NCBI GenBank assembly: GCA_003577145.1
Contig: QEUP01000017.1
Location: 131,909-195,908 of the forward strand
Source: Acidobacteriota bacterium
GTDB lineage: Bacteria > Actinomycetota > Acidimicrobiia > Acidimicrobiales > Microtrichaceae
DNA length: 64,000 bases
Reading direction: 5' to 3'
This document shows positions 36,206 to 46,081 of this stretch, one piece after another. The notes beneath the pieces were generated by a model. That model was not told the DNA's origin and did not search any database. It saw nothing but the letters and a program-made list of their open reading frames with translations. A program made the translations under genes and the position numbers. The number at the start of each line of letters is the position of its first letter. The stretch's first letter is position 1.

Positions 36206-38697
36206 GCTGGCTCGAGGGGCGGAGCGGGTTCGTCCGGCTCTGACCGCCAGGGCTCCCGCTCGAGGAGCCCGTGCTCCTCGGCGACACCGGGCAACCTGGG
36301 AAGCTCCTCGCGGCGCGGGTCCGGGAGCACCACGGTCTCCCCTTCGGTCAGGGTGACCTCGGTGCCCCAGTGGTGCACCACGGCCCATCGCCCTTCGAGC
36401 AGCGTGTAGCTGACGTCCTCGTGGCACACCGAGACCTCGATGAGCTGGGACCGGCGACGGATCCGGAACGTCATCCGTTCCCATCCCTCGGGGATGACCG
36501 GCTGGAACCTCAGCTCGCCGTCGTGGTCGCGAAGGCCACCGAAGCCGCATACGAGTGCCAGCCACACTCCACCCGCCGAGGCGATGTGGAGACCGTCCCG
36601 CACGTTTCCGGCCAGGTCGAGGAGGTCGATGAGTACCGCCCGGGCGAAGTACCTCGTCGCGCTCTCCATCAGTCCCAACTCGGTGGCCATGATGGCCTGG
36701 ATGGAAGCCGAGAGAGATGAGTCGCCGGTGGTGAGCGGGTCGTAGTAGTCGAAGATCCGCTTCTTGTCCTCGTAGGTGAACCAGTAGCCGAGCAGGAACG
36801 TGGCGAGCACGACATCAGCCTGCTTGATGACCTGGTGACGATAGATCTCGAGTGGGTGGTAGTGGAGCAGGAGCGGGTACTTCTCCGCAGGCGTGTTGGC
36901 GAAGTCCCAGACCTCACGATCGAGGAAGGCGTCGTCTTGGAGGTGCACCTGTGCTTCGTCGTCGTAGGGCACGTGGATGTTCTCGGCGGCACGGCGCCAC
37001 ACTGCGAGCTCGGCGAGGTCGAGGCCTGTACGCCCGGCCAGCACCTCGTACTTGTCGGGACGGCGGACCCGCAACCACTCGACGGCGTCGAGTGCGACCA
37101 ACAGGTTCTCGCGGGCCATCAGGTTCGTGTAGAGGTTGTTGTCGACAACGGTGGTGTACTCGTCTGGCCCGGTAACGCCGTTGATGACGAACTCGCCGCC
37201 CTTGCGGCTGCTGAAGAACCCGAGATCGACCCAGAGCCGTGCCGTCTCGACCATGATCTCGACGCCCTTGTCGGCCAGGAACTCCAGGTCGCCTGCTGCT
37301 CTGGTGTACCTGCTGATCGCCGACACGATGTCGGCGTTTATGTGGTACTGGGCGGTACCGGCGGCGTAGTAGGCGGAGGCCTCCTCGCCGTTGATGGTTC
37401 GCCACGGGTAGAGGGCACCGCGGTGGCCGACCTCGCGGGCCCGCTCACGTGCCTTGTCGAGCATGCCGGCACGGAAGTTGATGAGGTTCTTGGCAACGTG
37501 AGGGATCGAGTAGGCACAGAGCGGCACGACGAAGATGTCGGCGTCCCAGAAGTACTGGCCCTCGTACCCGGTCCCGGTGAGTCCTTTGGAGGGTAGGCCG
37601 AGTCCGTCCGCTCGAGCGGCGGACTGGAAGACGTGGAAGAGGTTGAAGCGAACCGCGGACTGCAGTTCGGGGGCTCCCTCGATGCGAACATCGGCCCCTG
37701 TCCAGAACTCGGCCATTCGCTCGTGCTGGCGCTCGAAGATCCGTTCCACGCCGACGTGAAGGGCGCGGTCGAGGCTTTGGTGAACCCTGAACTCGAGTTC
37801 TTCGTGCCCGGTGTTGGCCGAAGCGTGGTAGGCGGCGAACTTCGTGAGCCTGACCGGGCAGCCGCGCCGACCGTCGACCAGGAACACCTCGCGGGCCTGG
37901 TCTCCGCCACCTTCGAGGCGTTGTTCGAACTCGCACTCCGTCGTCATGGAATGCTCCACACCGCAGGCAACCGTCATGCCCGAGCTTTGGGTCCTGAGGC
38001 TGAGGACGACACGGCCATCGCCTTGTTCGTAGCTGACGGGCTCGAGCACGGAGAGGTCGAAGGGCCGGGCTCGTCGCGGGTCCAAAGGGCCTTCATCGGC
38101 GTAGGTCCGGGCCCGGGCCAACTCCGACGAGATGGTGAGTGTGGCGACGGAGTCGAGCAACTCGACCTCGTAGTCGATCACGAAGAGGTGACGGTGCTCC
38201 AACGATGCGCAGCGCCTGGAACGAACGGCCAGCCGGCGGCCGTCGGGCGTCTCCCACACGACCTGCCGGGAGAGGAGCCCGGTCCTCATGTCCAGGACGC
38301 GTCGGGCTTCGTGGATGAAGGAGCGGTCCATGTCCAGCGGCTCATCGTCCACGTAGAGCTTCATGAGGGTGGCGTCCGGAACCGGGACGATCGTCTGGCC
38401 GGTCTTGGCGAACCCGTAGGCCTCCTCGCCGTAGACGATGGGCCAGGTCTCGTGAAAGCCGTTGACCAGGGTTGCTCGTTGATGGCAGGGGTTCTCCTCC
38501 TCGAATGCACCTCTGACGCCGAGGAACCCGTTGGACATCGCGAAGAGGGATTCCGCCTGGGCCAGGAATCGGGGTGCGTAGCGCTTCTCGACGAGCCGGA
38601 AGGGCTCGTGGAGATAGTCGGACGGTGCTGCCTCCTGCCGGTAGGTGTTCCAGACGCGATCCCAGAGGGCGCCGCCGGAGTTGCTGCCCGTGCTCAT
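36142..38697 (-). CDS. GH65 family glycoside phosphorylase (maltose/trehalose/kojibiose type)
   Basis: An 851-residue glycoside hydrolase family 65 enzyme. Inverting phosphorylases of this family split an alpha-glucoside with phosphate to give beta-glucose 1-phosphate. Visible are the N-terminal beta-sandwich (ESLFAMSNGFLGVRGAFEE), the catalytic Glu around residue 512 in GVTGPDEYTTVVDNN, and the phosphate-binding HQVIKQADVVLATFLLG. A polar tail of about 60 residues past the domain runs over the convergent lipoprotein gene. ATG overlaps the phosphoglucomutase stop by 4 bp. Kojibiose, trehalose and maltose specificity cannot be told apart here. Confidence 0.9.
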   Translation of the reverse strand: MSTGSNSGGALWDRVWNTYRQEAAPSDYLHEPFRLVEKRYAPRFLAQAESLFAMSNGFLGVRGAFEEENPCHQRATLVNGFHETWPIVYGEEAYGFAKTGQTIVPVPDATLMKLYVDDEPLDMDRSFIHEARRVLDMRTGLLSRQVVWETPDGRRLAVRSRRCASLEHRHLFVIDYEVELLDSVATLTISSELARARTYADEGPLDPRRARPFDLSVLEPVSYEQGDGRVVLSLRTQSSGMTVACGVEHSMTTECEFEQRLEGGGDQAREVFLVDGRRGCPVRLTKFAAYHASANTGHEELEFRVHQSLDRALHVGVERIFERQHERMAEFWTGADVRIEGAPELQSAVRFNLFHVFQSAARADGLGLPSKGLTGTGYEGQYFWDADIFVVPLCAYSIPHVAKNLINFRAGMLDKARERAREVGHRGALYPWRTINGEEASAYYAAGTAQYHINADIVSAISRYTRAAGDLEFLADKGVEIMVETARLWVDLGFFSSRKGGEFVINGVTGPDEYTTVVDNNLYTNLMARENLLVALDAVEWLRVRRPDKYEVLAGRTGLDLAELAVWRRAAENIHVPYDDEAQVHLQDDAFLDREVWDFANTPAEKYPLLLHYHPLEIYRHQVIKQADVVLATFLLGYWFTYEDKKRIFDYYDPLTTGDSSLSASIQAIMATELGLMESATRYFARAVLIDLLDLAGNVRDGLHIASAGGVWLALVCGFGGLRDHDGELRFQPVIPEGWERMTFRIRRRSQLIEVSVCHEDVSYTLLEGRWAVVHHWGTEVTLTEGETVVLPDPRREELPRLPGVAEEHGLLEREPWRSEPDEPAPPLEPAHGTSAATSSRPAQAASPELT

Positions 38698-39458
38698 CGG
38701 ATCATCTCGCTCAGGTCGTGCAGGACGATGTCAGCACCGCTGTCGATCAGCGGCTGCTCGTTCCCGTGACGAGCCACGCCGATGACAAGACCGAAGCCAC
38801 CCGCACGCGCTGCTTCCACCCCGGGGATGGAGTCTTCGACGACGACAGCTCGTTGCGGCTTCACACCCAGGTGGCCGGCGGTGTCGAGGTAGGTGTCGGG
38901 AGCGGGCTTGCCCGGGAGGTTTCGTTCAGCTCGAATCAGGCCGTCGACCTTGGCGTCGAACTGGTCGGTCAGTCCCGCGACCTCCAGGACGAACATCGTG
39001 TCGCGACTCGACGAGACGATGGCCGTCATGAGTCCTTCCCTGCGCAGGCGGTGTATCCATTCAACGGTGCCGTCGAAGGCCCGCACCCCCTCGGTCCGGA
39101 GCACCGCGCGCACCAGCTGGTTCTTGCGGTTTCCCAGGCCGCGTACGGACTCCTCCGTCGGCGGGCTGTCCATGGTTCCTTCCGGCAGGATGATGTTGCG
39201 CGAGGCGAGGAAGTCGCGCACTCCGTCGTAACGGGGTTTGCCGTCGACGTGTGCGAGGTAGTCCTCGACCTCGTCGAAGGGCGTGAAGATCTCTCCCCTC
39301 TCCTTCGCCCGCGACTCGAGGTAATCGTCCATCGTCCGCTTCCAGGCGGCCGCGTGGACGTCGGCGGTATCGGTGACCACCCCGTCGAGCTCGAAGAGGA
39401 CAGCGTCGAAAGAATCGGAGTCGACTAGTGCAGGCACTGTGTCAACATCGTCGGCCAT
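38694..39458 (-). CDS. HAD-family beta-phosphoglucomutase with altered nucleophile
   Basis: A 254-residue HAD protein of the beta-phosphoglucomutase type. Motif I reads AVLFELDGVVTDTADVHAAAW, where the usual FDLDGV has Glu instead of the first Asp (codon at 39390-39392). Other motifs are normal: IVSSSRD (motif II), PGKPAPDTYL (motif III Lys) and VVVEDSIPGVEAA (motif IV). Pairing with GH65 by a 4-bp overlap fits conversion of beta-glucose 1-phosphate to glucose 6-phosphate. If the Glu is real, the enzyme may be inactive or work differently. Start ATG 39458; the frame is open to 39518. Confidence 0.85.
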   Translation of the reverse strand: MADDVDTVPALVDSDSFDAVLFELDGVVTDTADVHAAAWKRTMDDYLESRAKERGEIFTPFDEVEDYLAHVDGKPRYDGVRDFLASRNIILPEGTMDSPPTEESVRGLGNRKNQLVRAVLRTEGVRAFDGTVEWIHRLRREGLMTAIVSSSRDTMFVLEVAGLTDQFDAKVDGLIRAERNLPGKPAPDTYLDTAGHLGVKPQRAVVVEDSIPGVEAARAGGFGLVIGVARHGNEQPLIDSGADIVLHDLSEMIR

Positions 39459-39647
39459 GGCGGTGATCCTATGAGGTGCGCCGACAACGTCCTGAGCGGG
39501 CTGCTGGAAGCTCCTCAAGTGACGTCACTGGCGAGCCGATCTAGCATCCTATGGCGGCTCCCATCGGGCCGTCTCGCGGCACGGCCTCTGGCTCATGTCC
39601 AGCGTGCACCGGCCGGTCCCACCAACGGAACTGCGTGAGGGGAGCTC

Positions 39648-40007
39648 ATGGGATTCTTCAAGAAGGACAAAGCAGCACCAGCCCCGGGAGGGTCCGACGA
39701 CTCCCCCCGGATCGGCGTGTCCGGCATGATGGCCAACCCCGCGGTGCTGGGGGGCCCATCGACGACCCCCTTGTCCCCCGATGACCCATTGCTTCAACCC
39801 ATCGACGGCATCGGACTGGCGGAGTACGCGGCGGTGGCCCGCGAGGCCCAGTCGCGAGGTGTGACGACCGAAGAGGGGGTGGCTCAGATCGCCCAGGAGC
39901 AGGGGCACGATCCACAGGTCTTCGCCGCGGCGGCTGCGGAGTGGGTCAGCCGCATGGGCCAGTCGATGGTCGTGGGACAGGAGTTCCGCAGGCACCTCGG
40001 GGTCTAG
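39648..40007 (+). CDS. Small soluble protein, unknown function
   Basis: A 119-residue protein, MGFFKKDKAAPAPGGSDD at the start, with a GxSGMMANPAVLGG segment, then a helical part with LQPIDGIGLAEYAAVAREAQ and VSRMGQSMVVGQEF. GGGGAG precedes the ATG. It looks like a conserved small actinobacterial protein, but I cannot name a function. It stands alone between the phosphoglucomutase and the monooxygenase. Confidence 0.65.
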   Translation: MGFFKKDKAAPAPGGSDDSPRIGVSGMMANPAVLGGPSTTPLSPDDPLLQPIDGIGLAEYAAVAREAQSRGVTTEEGVAQIAQEQGHDPQVFAAAAAEWVSRMGQSMVVGQEFRRHLGV

Positions 40008-40104
40008 CGCCGATCACAGACCCCTGGTTTGTGCTCGGCGAACCGGGTGGTCGCCGGCCACCAACGGAATGAGCCCCTCGGCCGCCGCGCCAGGAAAGCG
40101 GTCT

Positions 40105-41562
40105 TCAGCTCACCAGTTCGTAGTCGGAGATGTCCGGCGCGCTCATCTCGGCCCGGAAGCGGTCGAAGGTCCAAGGCCAGACCGCCGGGATCCCGCGGTC
40201 GTCGAGGTACCAGCTGCGACAGCCCGTCATCCAGACGGTGCCCTTGGCGGCTTCCTCTCTTTCGGCCTCGAAAGCCTCGAGCGCGGATGCAGAGGCGCTG
40301 ATCTCACGGCACCTGCCCGAACGGATGCAGTCGATGAGCTGCATGATGTAGCCGAACTGCAACTCGGCGACCTCGATGAGAGAGAAGTTGCCCACGGGGC
40401 CGTTGGGGCCGTTGAGCATGAACAGGTTGGGGAAACCGGGGATGGAGATGGAGAGGTAGGCCTGGGGACGATCGCGCCACGCCTCGTCGAGACCCCTTCC
40501 GTTCCGGCCGGTTATCGCCATCGGTCGCATGAACGCGTCGACCTTGAAACCTGTTGCCAGGACCAGCACATCCAGTTCGTGGAGCCTCCCGTCACGGGTG
40601 CGCACTCCGTCGGGCACGATGGCCTCGATGCCTTCCGTCACGAGCTCGGCGTTCGGCTTGGCTATGGCCTCGTAGAAGTCGGGTGAGATGATCAGCCGTT
40701 TGCACGCCGCCCGGTAGTCTGGGCGCAGCTTGTCCCTCAGGTCGGGATCGTGGACGTTCTGCTCGAGGTTCGCGCGACAGGCCTCCTCGAGCAGCTTCAT
40801 CTGAGGCGACTCGGCATCGACGACCGCGTTGGCGAAGCCGTCGGCGAAGAGCTTGGAGAGGTTTTCGTGAAGGTCCGCCATGACCTGCGGTTCGCGGCGG
40901 AAAGCCTCCCGCTCCTCCTCGGAGTACGCGGGGTTGGCCTGTGGGAGGATCCATTGTGCGGTGCGCTGGAAGAGTGAGAGATTGTCGACCTCGTCGACTA
41001 TCGCCGACACGATCTGAACCGCCGTCGAGCCCGTGCCGATGATCCCCACCCGTCGACCTGCCAGGGGGATGCTGTGGTCCCAACGGGCACTGTGGAAGGT
41101 CGGGCCGCCGAAGGAATCCAAGCCGTCGATCTCGGGATACTTCGGGTGATGAAGGACACCGGTCGCAGCTATCACGACATCGACCTCATCTCGATGGCCG
41201 CTTGCCGTCGCGAGATGCCAGCGACCGCCCGTGAACTCACAGCTCACGACCTCGTCGGAGAAGCGGATGCAGCGCAAGAGGTCGTGCTCGCCGGCGATCC
41301 GCTCGAAGTACGCCTGGATTTCCGCGCCAGGGGAGAAGAGATGACTCCAGTCGGGGTTCAAGTCGAACGAGTAGCTGTAGAGGTGGGACGGGACGTCGCA
41401 GGACAGGCCCGGATAGGTGTTCTCCCGCCAGGTGCCTCCAACACGGTCGGCCTTCTCGTAGACGGTGATGTCATCGAGACCGGCCTCCTTGAGCTTGATA
41501 GCGCTCAGGATCCCGGCCATCCCCGCCCCGACGATGCCGAACCGCAACCTCGGCTCGTTCAT
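40105..41562 (-). CDS. Flavin-containing monooxygenase (Baeyer-Villiger type)
   Basis: A 485-residue FAD/NADPH monooxygenase. The FAD-binding motif is GIVGAGMAGILSAIKLKEAG. The fingerprint FGGPTFHSARW matches FxGxxxHxxxW of class B enzymes, and the NADPH motif is VGIIGTGSTAVQIV. The GLSCDVPSHLYSYSFDLNPDW segment is typical of Baeyer-Villiger monooxygenases. These insert oxygen into ketones or oxidise heteroatoms. No partner gene is adjacent. Divergent from hppA across a 455-bp gap. Confidence 0.9.
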   Translation of the reverse strand: MNEPRLRFGIVGAGMAGILSAIKLKEAGLDDITVYEKADRVGGTWRENTYPGLSCDVPSHLYSYSFDLNPDWSHLFSPGAEIQAYFERIAGEHDLLRCIRFSDEVVSCEFTGGRWHLATASGHRDEVDVVIAATGVLHHPKYPEIDGLDSFGGPTFHSARWDHSIPLAGRRVGIIGTGSTAVQIVSAIVDEVDNLSLFQRTAQWILPQANPAYSEEEREAFRREPQVMADLHENLSKLFADGFANAVVDAESPQMKLLEEACRANLEQNVHDPDLRDKLRPDYRAACKRLIISPDFYEAIAKPNAELVTEGIEAIVPDGVRTRDGRLHELDVLVLATGFKVDAFMRPMAITGRNGRGLDEAWRDRPQAYLSISIPGFPNLFMLNGPNGPVGNFSLIEVAELQFGYIMQLIDCIRSGRCREISASASALEAFEAEREEAAKGTVWMTGCRSWYLDDRGIPAVWPWTFDRFRAEMSAPDISDYELVS

Positions 41563-42017
41563 CGCGGTCGACCCCCCGTCGTTTCGCAGCGAGGTGAACC
41601 AGGGCCGCCCAACTCGATGTGATCGCCGCCGAGCGGCTCCTCACGCCTCGACGCCCATGCACCGTCGTCATGCACCGTGCTCGACATTGCCCAATCCCCC
41701 CGGATCGACGAGCGAATGATCACCCATCGCGGGCGGCCAACGCCAACCCGCAGTGAGGGACTGGAATGTCGCCGCTCCTCAGGTGCTTGCCTGTCCCGCA
41801 TCGAGGAGTTCTCGCCGGCAGCGCAGGTGCCGGCGGAGTTGGGATCCCCGCCGGGACGGGAGCCCGGCCGACGGCTCTTTCGCGTTTTTCACCGTCGCGT
41901 TTCGCTCCGGTACGCTGTCGCCGCTCATGCAGTGGGCCTGGAACCACCTGAGTCACGGGTTCACCCGTGCAGGAGCTGGCCCGTTCAAGCCGGCCGCCCC
42001 GATCGCAGGAGGATGAG
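41563..42017. promoter_or_regulatory. Divergent promoter region with likely hppA promoter
   Basis: A 455-bp gap without a convincing gene. TTCACC (41888-41893) and TACGCT (41911-41916) are 17 bp apart and could be the -35/-10 of hppA, with a leader of about 95 nt. An AGGAGG lies 5 nt before the hppA TTG. A G/C-rich stretch at 41810-41875 could fold but matches no riboswitch I know. Confidence 0.4.
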
Positions 42018-44504
42018 TTGTCCCTTTCAGTTCTTGCCGCTGAAGGCGGCTACCAATCCTTTGAGTTGGGACGATCCGAGTGGTTCTGGCTCGTGTTCTC
42101 GGCGGGGACCGCAGTGCTGGCCGTCGTCGTCGGCCTCACCTTGATGAAGGGCGTGCTGGCGGCCGACCAGGGCACTCCGAAGATGCGCGAGATCGCCAAG
42201 GCCATCCAGGAAGGAGCGCAGGCCTACCTCAAGCGGCAGTTCCGCACGATCGCGCTCATCCTCGTACCGCTGGCGGTGGTCGTCTTCGTGACCTCGACCG
42301 CGATCGCCAAACCGGACGGATCCACGGCGCTCACCTTCGCCCAGTCGGGCCTTTTCCGGACGCTCGCGTTCGTCGCCGGGTGCGTGATGTCGGGCCTGAC
42401 CGGCTTCATCGGGATGAGCTTGGCAGTTCGGGGCAACGTCAGGACCGCGGCCGCGGCGCGGTCGGGCTCGCTGCCCGACGCCTTGCGGGTCGCCTTCCGC
42501 ACGGGTGGCATCGCCGGGATGTTCACCGTGGGCCTCGGGCTGCTCGGCGCCTCGGTGATAATCATGGTGTTCCAGAACACCAGCTCGGCGATCCTCGTCG
42601 GGTTCGGCTTCGGCGGCTCGCTGCTGGCCCTGTTCCTGCGCGTCGGTGGCGGGATCTTCACCAAGGCAGCCGATGTCGGAGCTGACCTGGTCGGCAAGGT
42701 GGAGGTCGGGATACCCGAGGACGACCCCCGCAACCCCGCAACCATCGCCGACAACGTCGGTGACAACGTGGGTGACTGCGCGGGGATGGCCTCGGACCTC
42801 TTCGAGAGCTACGAGGTGACCCTCGTGGCGTCGATCATCCTCGGGGTGGCGGCATTCGAGTCCATCGGAGCCAATCCTGCACTGGGCCTCATCTTCCCCC
42901 TGGCAGCGCGGGCCATCGGCGTGCTTGCGTCGATAGTCGGCGTCTACCTGGTACGGGCGACCAAACGCGACCGTTCGGCCATGGCGCCCATCAACCGCGG
43001 GTTCCTCGCCGCCAGCGTACTCACCGTCGTGGGGACTGGAGCTGTCGCTCTCGCATATGTGGGAAACGACGCCGAGAACCTGTCCAACCCCGGTTGGCGG
43101 ATGTTCGGCGCAGTAGTGGTCGGGTTGGTCCTGGCCCAGGTGGCCAGTCGGCTCACCGAGTACTTCACGTCCACCGACCGGGCGCCGGTTCGTGAGATCG
43201 CCGAGGCATCGCGTACTGGTCCGGCCACGACGATCCTGTCGGGGATCAGCTCGGGTCTCGAATCGACCGTCTGGGCGATCGTCGCCATCGCGTTGGCGAT
43301 AGGCGCCGCGATCGGCTTGGGTGGCGGCAACATCCAGTTCTCCTTCTACCTGGTCGCGCTGGCCGGAATGGGCATGCTGGCCACTACGGGGGTCGTGGTC
43401 TCCGAGGACACCTTCGGGCCTGTGGCTGACAACGCGGCCGGCATCGCCGAGATGTCAGGCGAGTTCGAGGGTGAGCCGGAGAGGATCATGGTGAGCCTCG
43501 ACGCGGTCGGCAACACCACCAAGGCAGTCACCAAGGGATTCGCGATCGGTTCTGCGGTCATAGCAGCGGTGGCGCTGTTCGCCTCGTTCATAGAGACCAT
43601 CGCCGACGAGATCCTCGGTCCCGAGGCCATAGAGCGGCTCGAGACCGCCGGCGGCACCGTCTTCGACGCATTTCCGATCAACGTGGCCGATCCCGAGACC
43701 TTCATCGGGCTGCTGGTCGGTGGTTCGATCGCCTTTCTCTTCAGCGCCCTTGCCATCCGAGCCGTAGGCCGCACTGCGGGAACGGTCGTGCACGAAGTGC
43801 GCCGCCAGTTCGCCGACGGCCAGATCATGGCCGGGGCACGCCGCCCTGATTACGGCCCTGTCATCGACATCTGCACGACCGCCTCCCTGCGTGAGCTGGC
43901 CACCCCGGCGCTTCTGGCGGTGCTCACGCCCGTCATCATCGGATTCGGCATCAACGTCTACGCTCTCGGCGCCTTCCTTGCCGCGGTGATCCTCACCGGC
44001 CAGTTGATGGCCAACTTCCTGTCGAACTCCGGAGGAGCCTGGGACAACGCCAAGAAGTTCATCGAGGACGGGAACGAGGGAGGCAAGGGATCCGAGGCGC
44101 ACACCGCGGCCGTCATCGGTGACACCGTCGGCGATCCGTTCAAGGACACCGCAGGGCCGGCCCTCAATCCGCTGATCAAGGTGATGAACCTGGTTTCACT
44201 CCTCATCCTCCCCGCCATCATCACGCTCGATGACAACGACACCGCCCGTTACGTCATCGCCGGCGTCGCGCTCGTCGTGCTCGGTGCAGCCATCCTGTGG
44301 TCGAAGCGCCGAGCGGAGGCGATGGTCGAGGGGGGTGTTCTCGAAGAGGCCCAGAACCTGGCTCCGGACGTGGTCTCGGGTGACCGCGACGCCATCTTGC
44401 GCGAGGCGATCGACCAGTGGATAGCCGACCTCGGACGTGACGAGCATGAATTGCGCCAGTCCCTGCTGGAGGTGCGCTCGAGCCTCGGACAGCAGGGCTC
44501 TTGA
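42018..44504 (+). CDS. hppA: Proton-translocating membrane pyrophosphatase (K+-independent)
   Basis: Couples pyrophosphate hydrolysis to H+ (or Na+) export. 828 residues and about 16 membrane helices. Catalytic loops are intact: GADLVGKVEVGIPEDDPRNP at about residue 222, then NVGDNVGDCAGMASDLFESY. The ISGLESTVWA-type region and the DTVGDPFKDTAGPALN end loop are also present. Near residue 497 it reads GNTTKAVTKGFAIGSA; Lys at this place is the mark of K+-independent enzymes. Start TTG 42018 with AGGAGG 5 nt upstream; an earlier in-frame GTG at 41967 is less likely. The stop overlaps the next ATG. Confidence 0.94.
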   Translation: MSLSVLAAEGGYQSFELGRSEWFWLVFSAGTAVLAVVVGLTLMKGVLAADQGTPKMREIAKAIQEGAQAYLKRQFRTIALILVPLAVVVFVTSTAIAKPDGSTALTFAQSGLFRTLAFVAGCVMSGLTGFIGMSLAVRGNVRTAAAARSGSLPDALRVAFRTGGIAGMFTVGLGLLGASVIIMVFQNTSSAILVGFGFGGSLLALFLRVGGGIFTKAADVGADLVGKVEVGIPEDDPRNPATIADNVGDNVGDCAGMASDLFESYEVTLVASIILGVAAFESIGANPALGLIFPLAARAIGVLASIVGVYLVRATKRDRSAMAPINRGFLAASVLTVVGTGAVALAYVGNDAENLSNPGWRMFGAVVVGLVLAQVASRLTEYFTSTDRAPVREIAEASRTGPATTILSGISSGLESTVWAIVAIALAIGAAIGLGGGNIQFSFYLVALAGMGMLATTGVVVSEDTFGPVADNAAGIAEMSGEFEGEPERIMVSLDAVGNTTKAVTKGFAIGSAVIAAVALFASFIETIADEILGPEAIERLETAGGTVFDAFPINVADPETFIGLLVGGSIAFLFSALAIRAVGRTAGTVVHEVRRQFADGQIMAGARRPDYGPVIDICTTASLRELATPALLAVLTPVIIGFGINVYALGAFLAAVILTGQLMANFLSNSGGAWDNAKKFIEDGNEGGKGSEAHTAAVIGDTVGDPFKDTAGPALNPLIKVMNLVSLLILPAIITLDDNDTARYVIAGVALVVLGAAILWSKRRAEAMVEGGVLEEAQNLAPDVVSGDRDAILREAIDQWIADLGRDEHELRQSLLEVRSSLGQQGS

Positions 44505-45163
44505 TGCTGGCTCTGCTCCCCGACTGGCTCGATCCCCAAGAGATCCTCGAAGCCGGGAGCTACCTCATACTGTTCGCGGTCACCTTCATCGAGACCGGGC
44601 TGCTTGTCGGCTTCTTCCTGCCAGGCGATTCCCTTTTGTTCACGGCCGGTGTCTTCGCCGCCAAGGGTGATCTCAACATCGTCGTGGTAGCGGTGGGATG
44701 TTTCATCGCGGCAGTGCTGGGTGACCAGGTCGGCTTTCTCATCGGGGTCCGTGCCGGACCTGCGCTGTTCCGGAGACCCGACGCTCGCCTCTTCCATCAG
44801 GCCCACGTCCGCCGGGCCGAGGAGTACTTCGAGGAGCACGGTCCCAAGACCATCGTCCTCGCCCGGTTCGTGCCCATCGTGAGGACCTTCGCTCCCGTGC
44901 TCGCCGGTGTCGGGAAGATGGACTATCGGCGTTTCGTGACCTACAACATCGTGGGCGGCCTTCTCTGGGCGGTTGGCATCACGCTGTTGGGCTACTTCGC
45001 GGGGGAGGCGATCGGTGAGGAGAACATCGATCGCTACCTGCTGCCGATCATCGGCGTGATCGTCCTCGTCTCGGTCCTGCCGGTGGCCCGTGAGTACCTC
45101 AAGACCCGCCGGGCGTCGGCGGACCAGTCCGAACCGGTCGAGCCCCCGCCGTCCGCCGGTTGA
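44504..45163 (+). CDS. DedA/VTT-family membrane protein
   Basis: A 219-residue membrane protein of the DedA (VTT/SNARE-associated) family. FIETGLLVGFFLPGDSLLFTAG and the RFVPIVRTFAPVLAGVGKMDYRRF stretch are the two hallmark regions; the latter holds conserved Arg and Pro residues. DedA proteins flip lipid carriers or phospholipids across the membrane. Its ATG overlaps the hppA stop by one base (TGATG), so it is coupled to the proton pump. Confidence 0.88.
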   Translation: MLALLPDWLDPQEILEAGSYLILFAVTFIETGLLVGFFLPGDSLLFTAGVFAAKGDLNIVVVAVGCFIAAVLGDQVGFLIGVRAGPALFRRPDARLFHQAHVRRAEEYFEEHGPKTIVLARFVPIVRTFAPVLAGVGKMDYRRFVTYNIVGGLLWAVGITLLGYFAGEAIGEENIDRYLLPIIGVIVLVSVLPVAREYLKTRRASADQSEPVEPPPSAG

Positions 45164-45255
45164 GGCTGGATCCGGCCCTGCGTTTCGACTGAACCCTCGC
45201 GTGCTCGTACTCCCAGCGGGCCGCCGGCCTGCCCGAACCAAGTAGACGTTTGTGG

Positions 45256-45978
45256 TCAGTCCGGCATGGCCTGAGCGTCCAACCATGAGGTCGTTGCGAT
45301 GGCCGCCGCGGAGGTGGCTGCTCTCATGCCCCGGGCTAGCCGCACGAGGTGAAGGATCCTGCCCGGGTGAGCGAGGAGGAAGCGTGTGATGGCGGTGGGC
45401 TTCGCCGATCCGTCCGGATGGCTGAGGCCGAGAACCGAATCGTCGGTCAGCGGTTCACCGGCTCGGTCACTGATCGCTCGGAGGACCGACCAGGTGACGC
45501 CCTTGTCCCGGCAGGCAGACGCAACCGCTGCGGTCTCCATGTCGACTGCCACGATCCCACGCTTCACCAACCCCGGCAGCCTCTCCGGCTGGTGGAGGAG
45601 CTCGTCGGTCGTCAACAACCTACCCTTGGGCTGGTTGCAGGGGCTAGAGGCCGGGCGGTGCTCCGCGCCGGTCACGGCATCGATGACGACCTCGGGGACC
45701 ACCAGCGAGCCGATGTCGAGCGATGGATCCACCGCACCGGCTATGCCCACCATCAGCACGTGGTCGACCGGATGGGCGTCGAGTAGCTCCTCGGTGGCCC
45801 GCCGCGCGGACTGAGTTCCGATACCGGTGACCGTGGCGACGACATCCGTGCCTGCGTAGCGCCCCCGGTAGAGAGCGGCCTTTCCGCCGGCCGTGTCTCG
45901 CCGCAGCCCCAGAGCCCTGGCAATGGGGTGCATCTCCTGCAGCATGGCTGTCAATATCGCGACCCGCTCAGCAGCCAT
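45256..45978 (-). CDS. MTA/SAH-nucleosidase-like (PNP/UDP phosphorylase family) protein
   Basis: A 240-residue nucleoside-cleaving enzyme of the PNP superfamily. It begins VAILTAMLQEMHPIARALG, has the TGIGTQSARRATEELLD and VGIAGAVDPSLDIGSLVVP elements, and has the substrate-binding VDMETAAVASACRDKGV with the ribose-binding Glu. SDRAGEPLTDD supplies the catalytic-type Asp. It probably cleaves methylthioadenosine, S-adenosylhomocysteine or futalosine; no menaquinone or methionine-salvage genes are nearby to decide. Confidence 0.8.
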   Translation of the reverse strand: MAAERVAILTAMLQEMHPIARALGLRRDTAGGKAALYRGRYAGTDVVATVTGIGTQSARRATEELLDAHPVDHVLMVGIAGAVDPSLDIGSLVVPEVVIDAVTGAEHRPASSPCNQPKGRLLTTDELLHQPERLPGLVKRGIVAVDMETAAVASACRDKGVTWSVLRAISDRAGEPLTDDSVLGLSHPDGSAKPTAITRFLLAHPGRILHLVRLARGMRAATSAAAIATTSWLDAQAMPD

Positions 45979-46081
45979 GGTGCAATTCCACCACGGGGGG
46001 CCAGTGCTGCTCCATGACTCAGTGATCGGTCACGGAGATCGGTGGCCTCTATCGCGGGTGATCATCTGACGTAGGAGGGCA

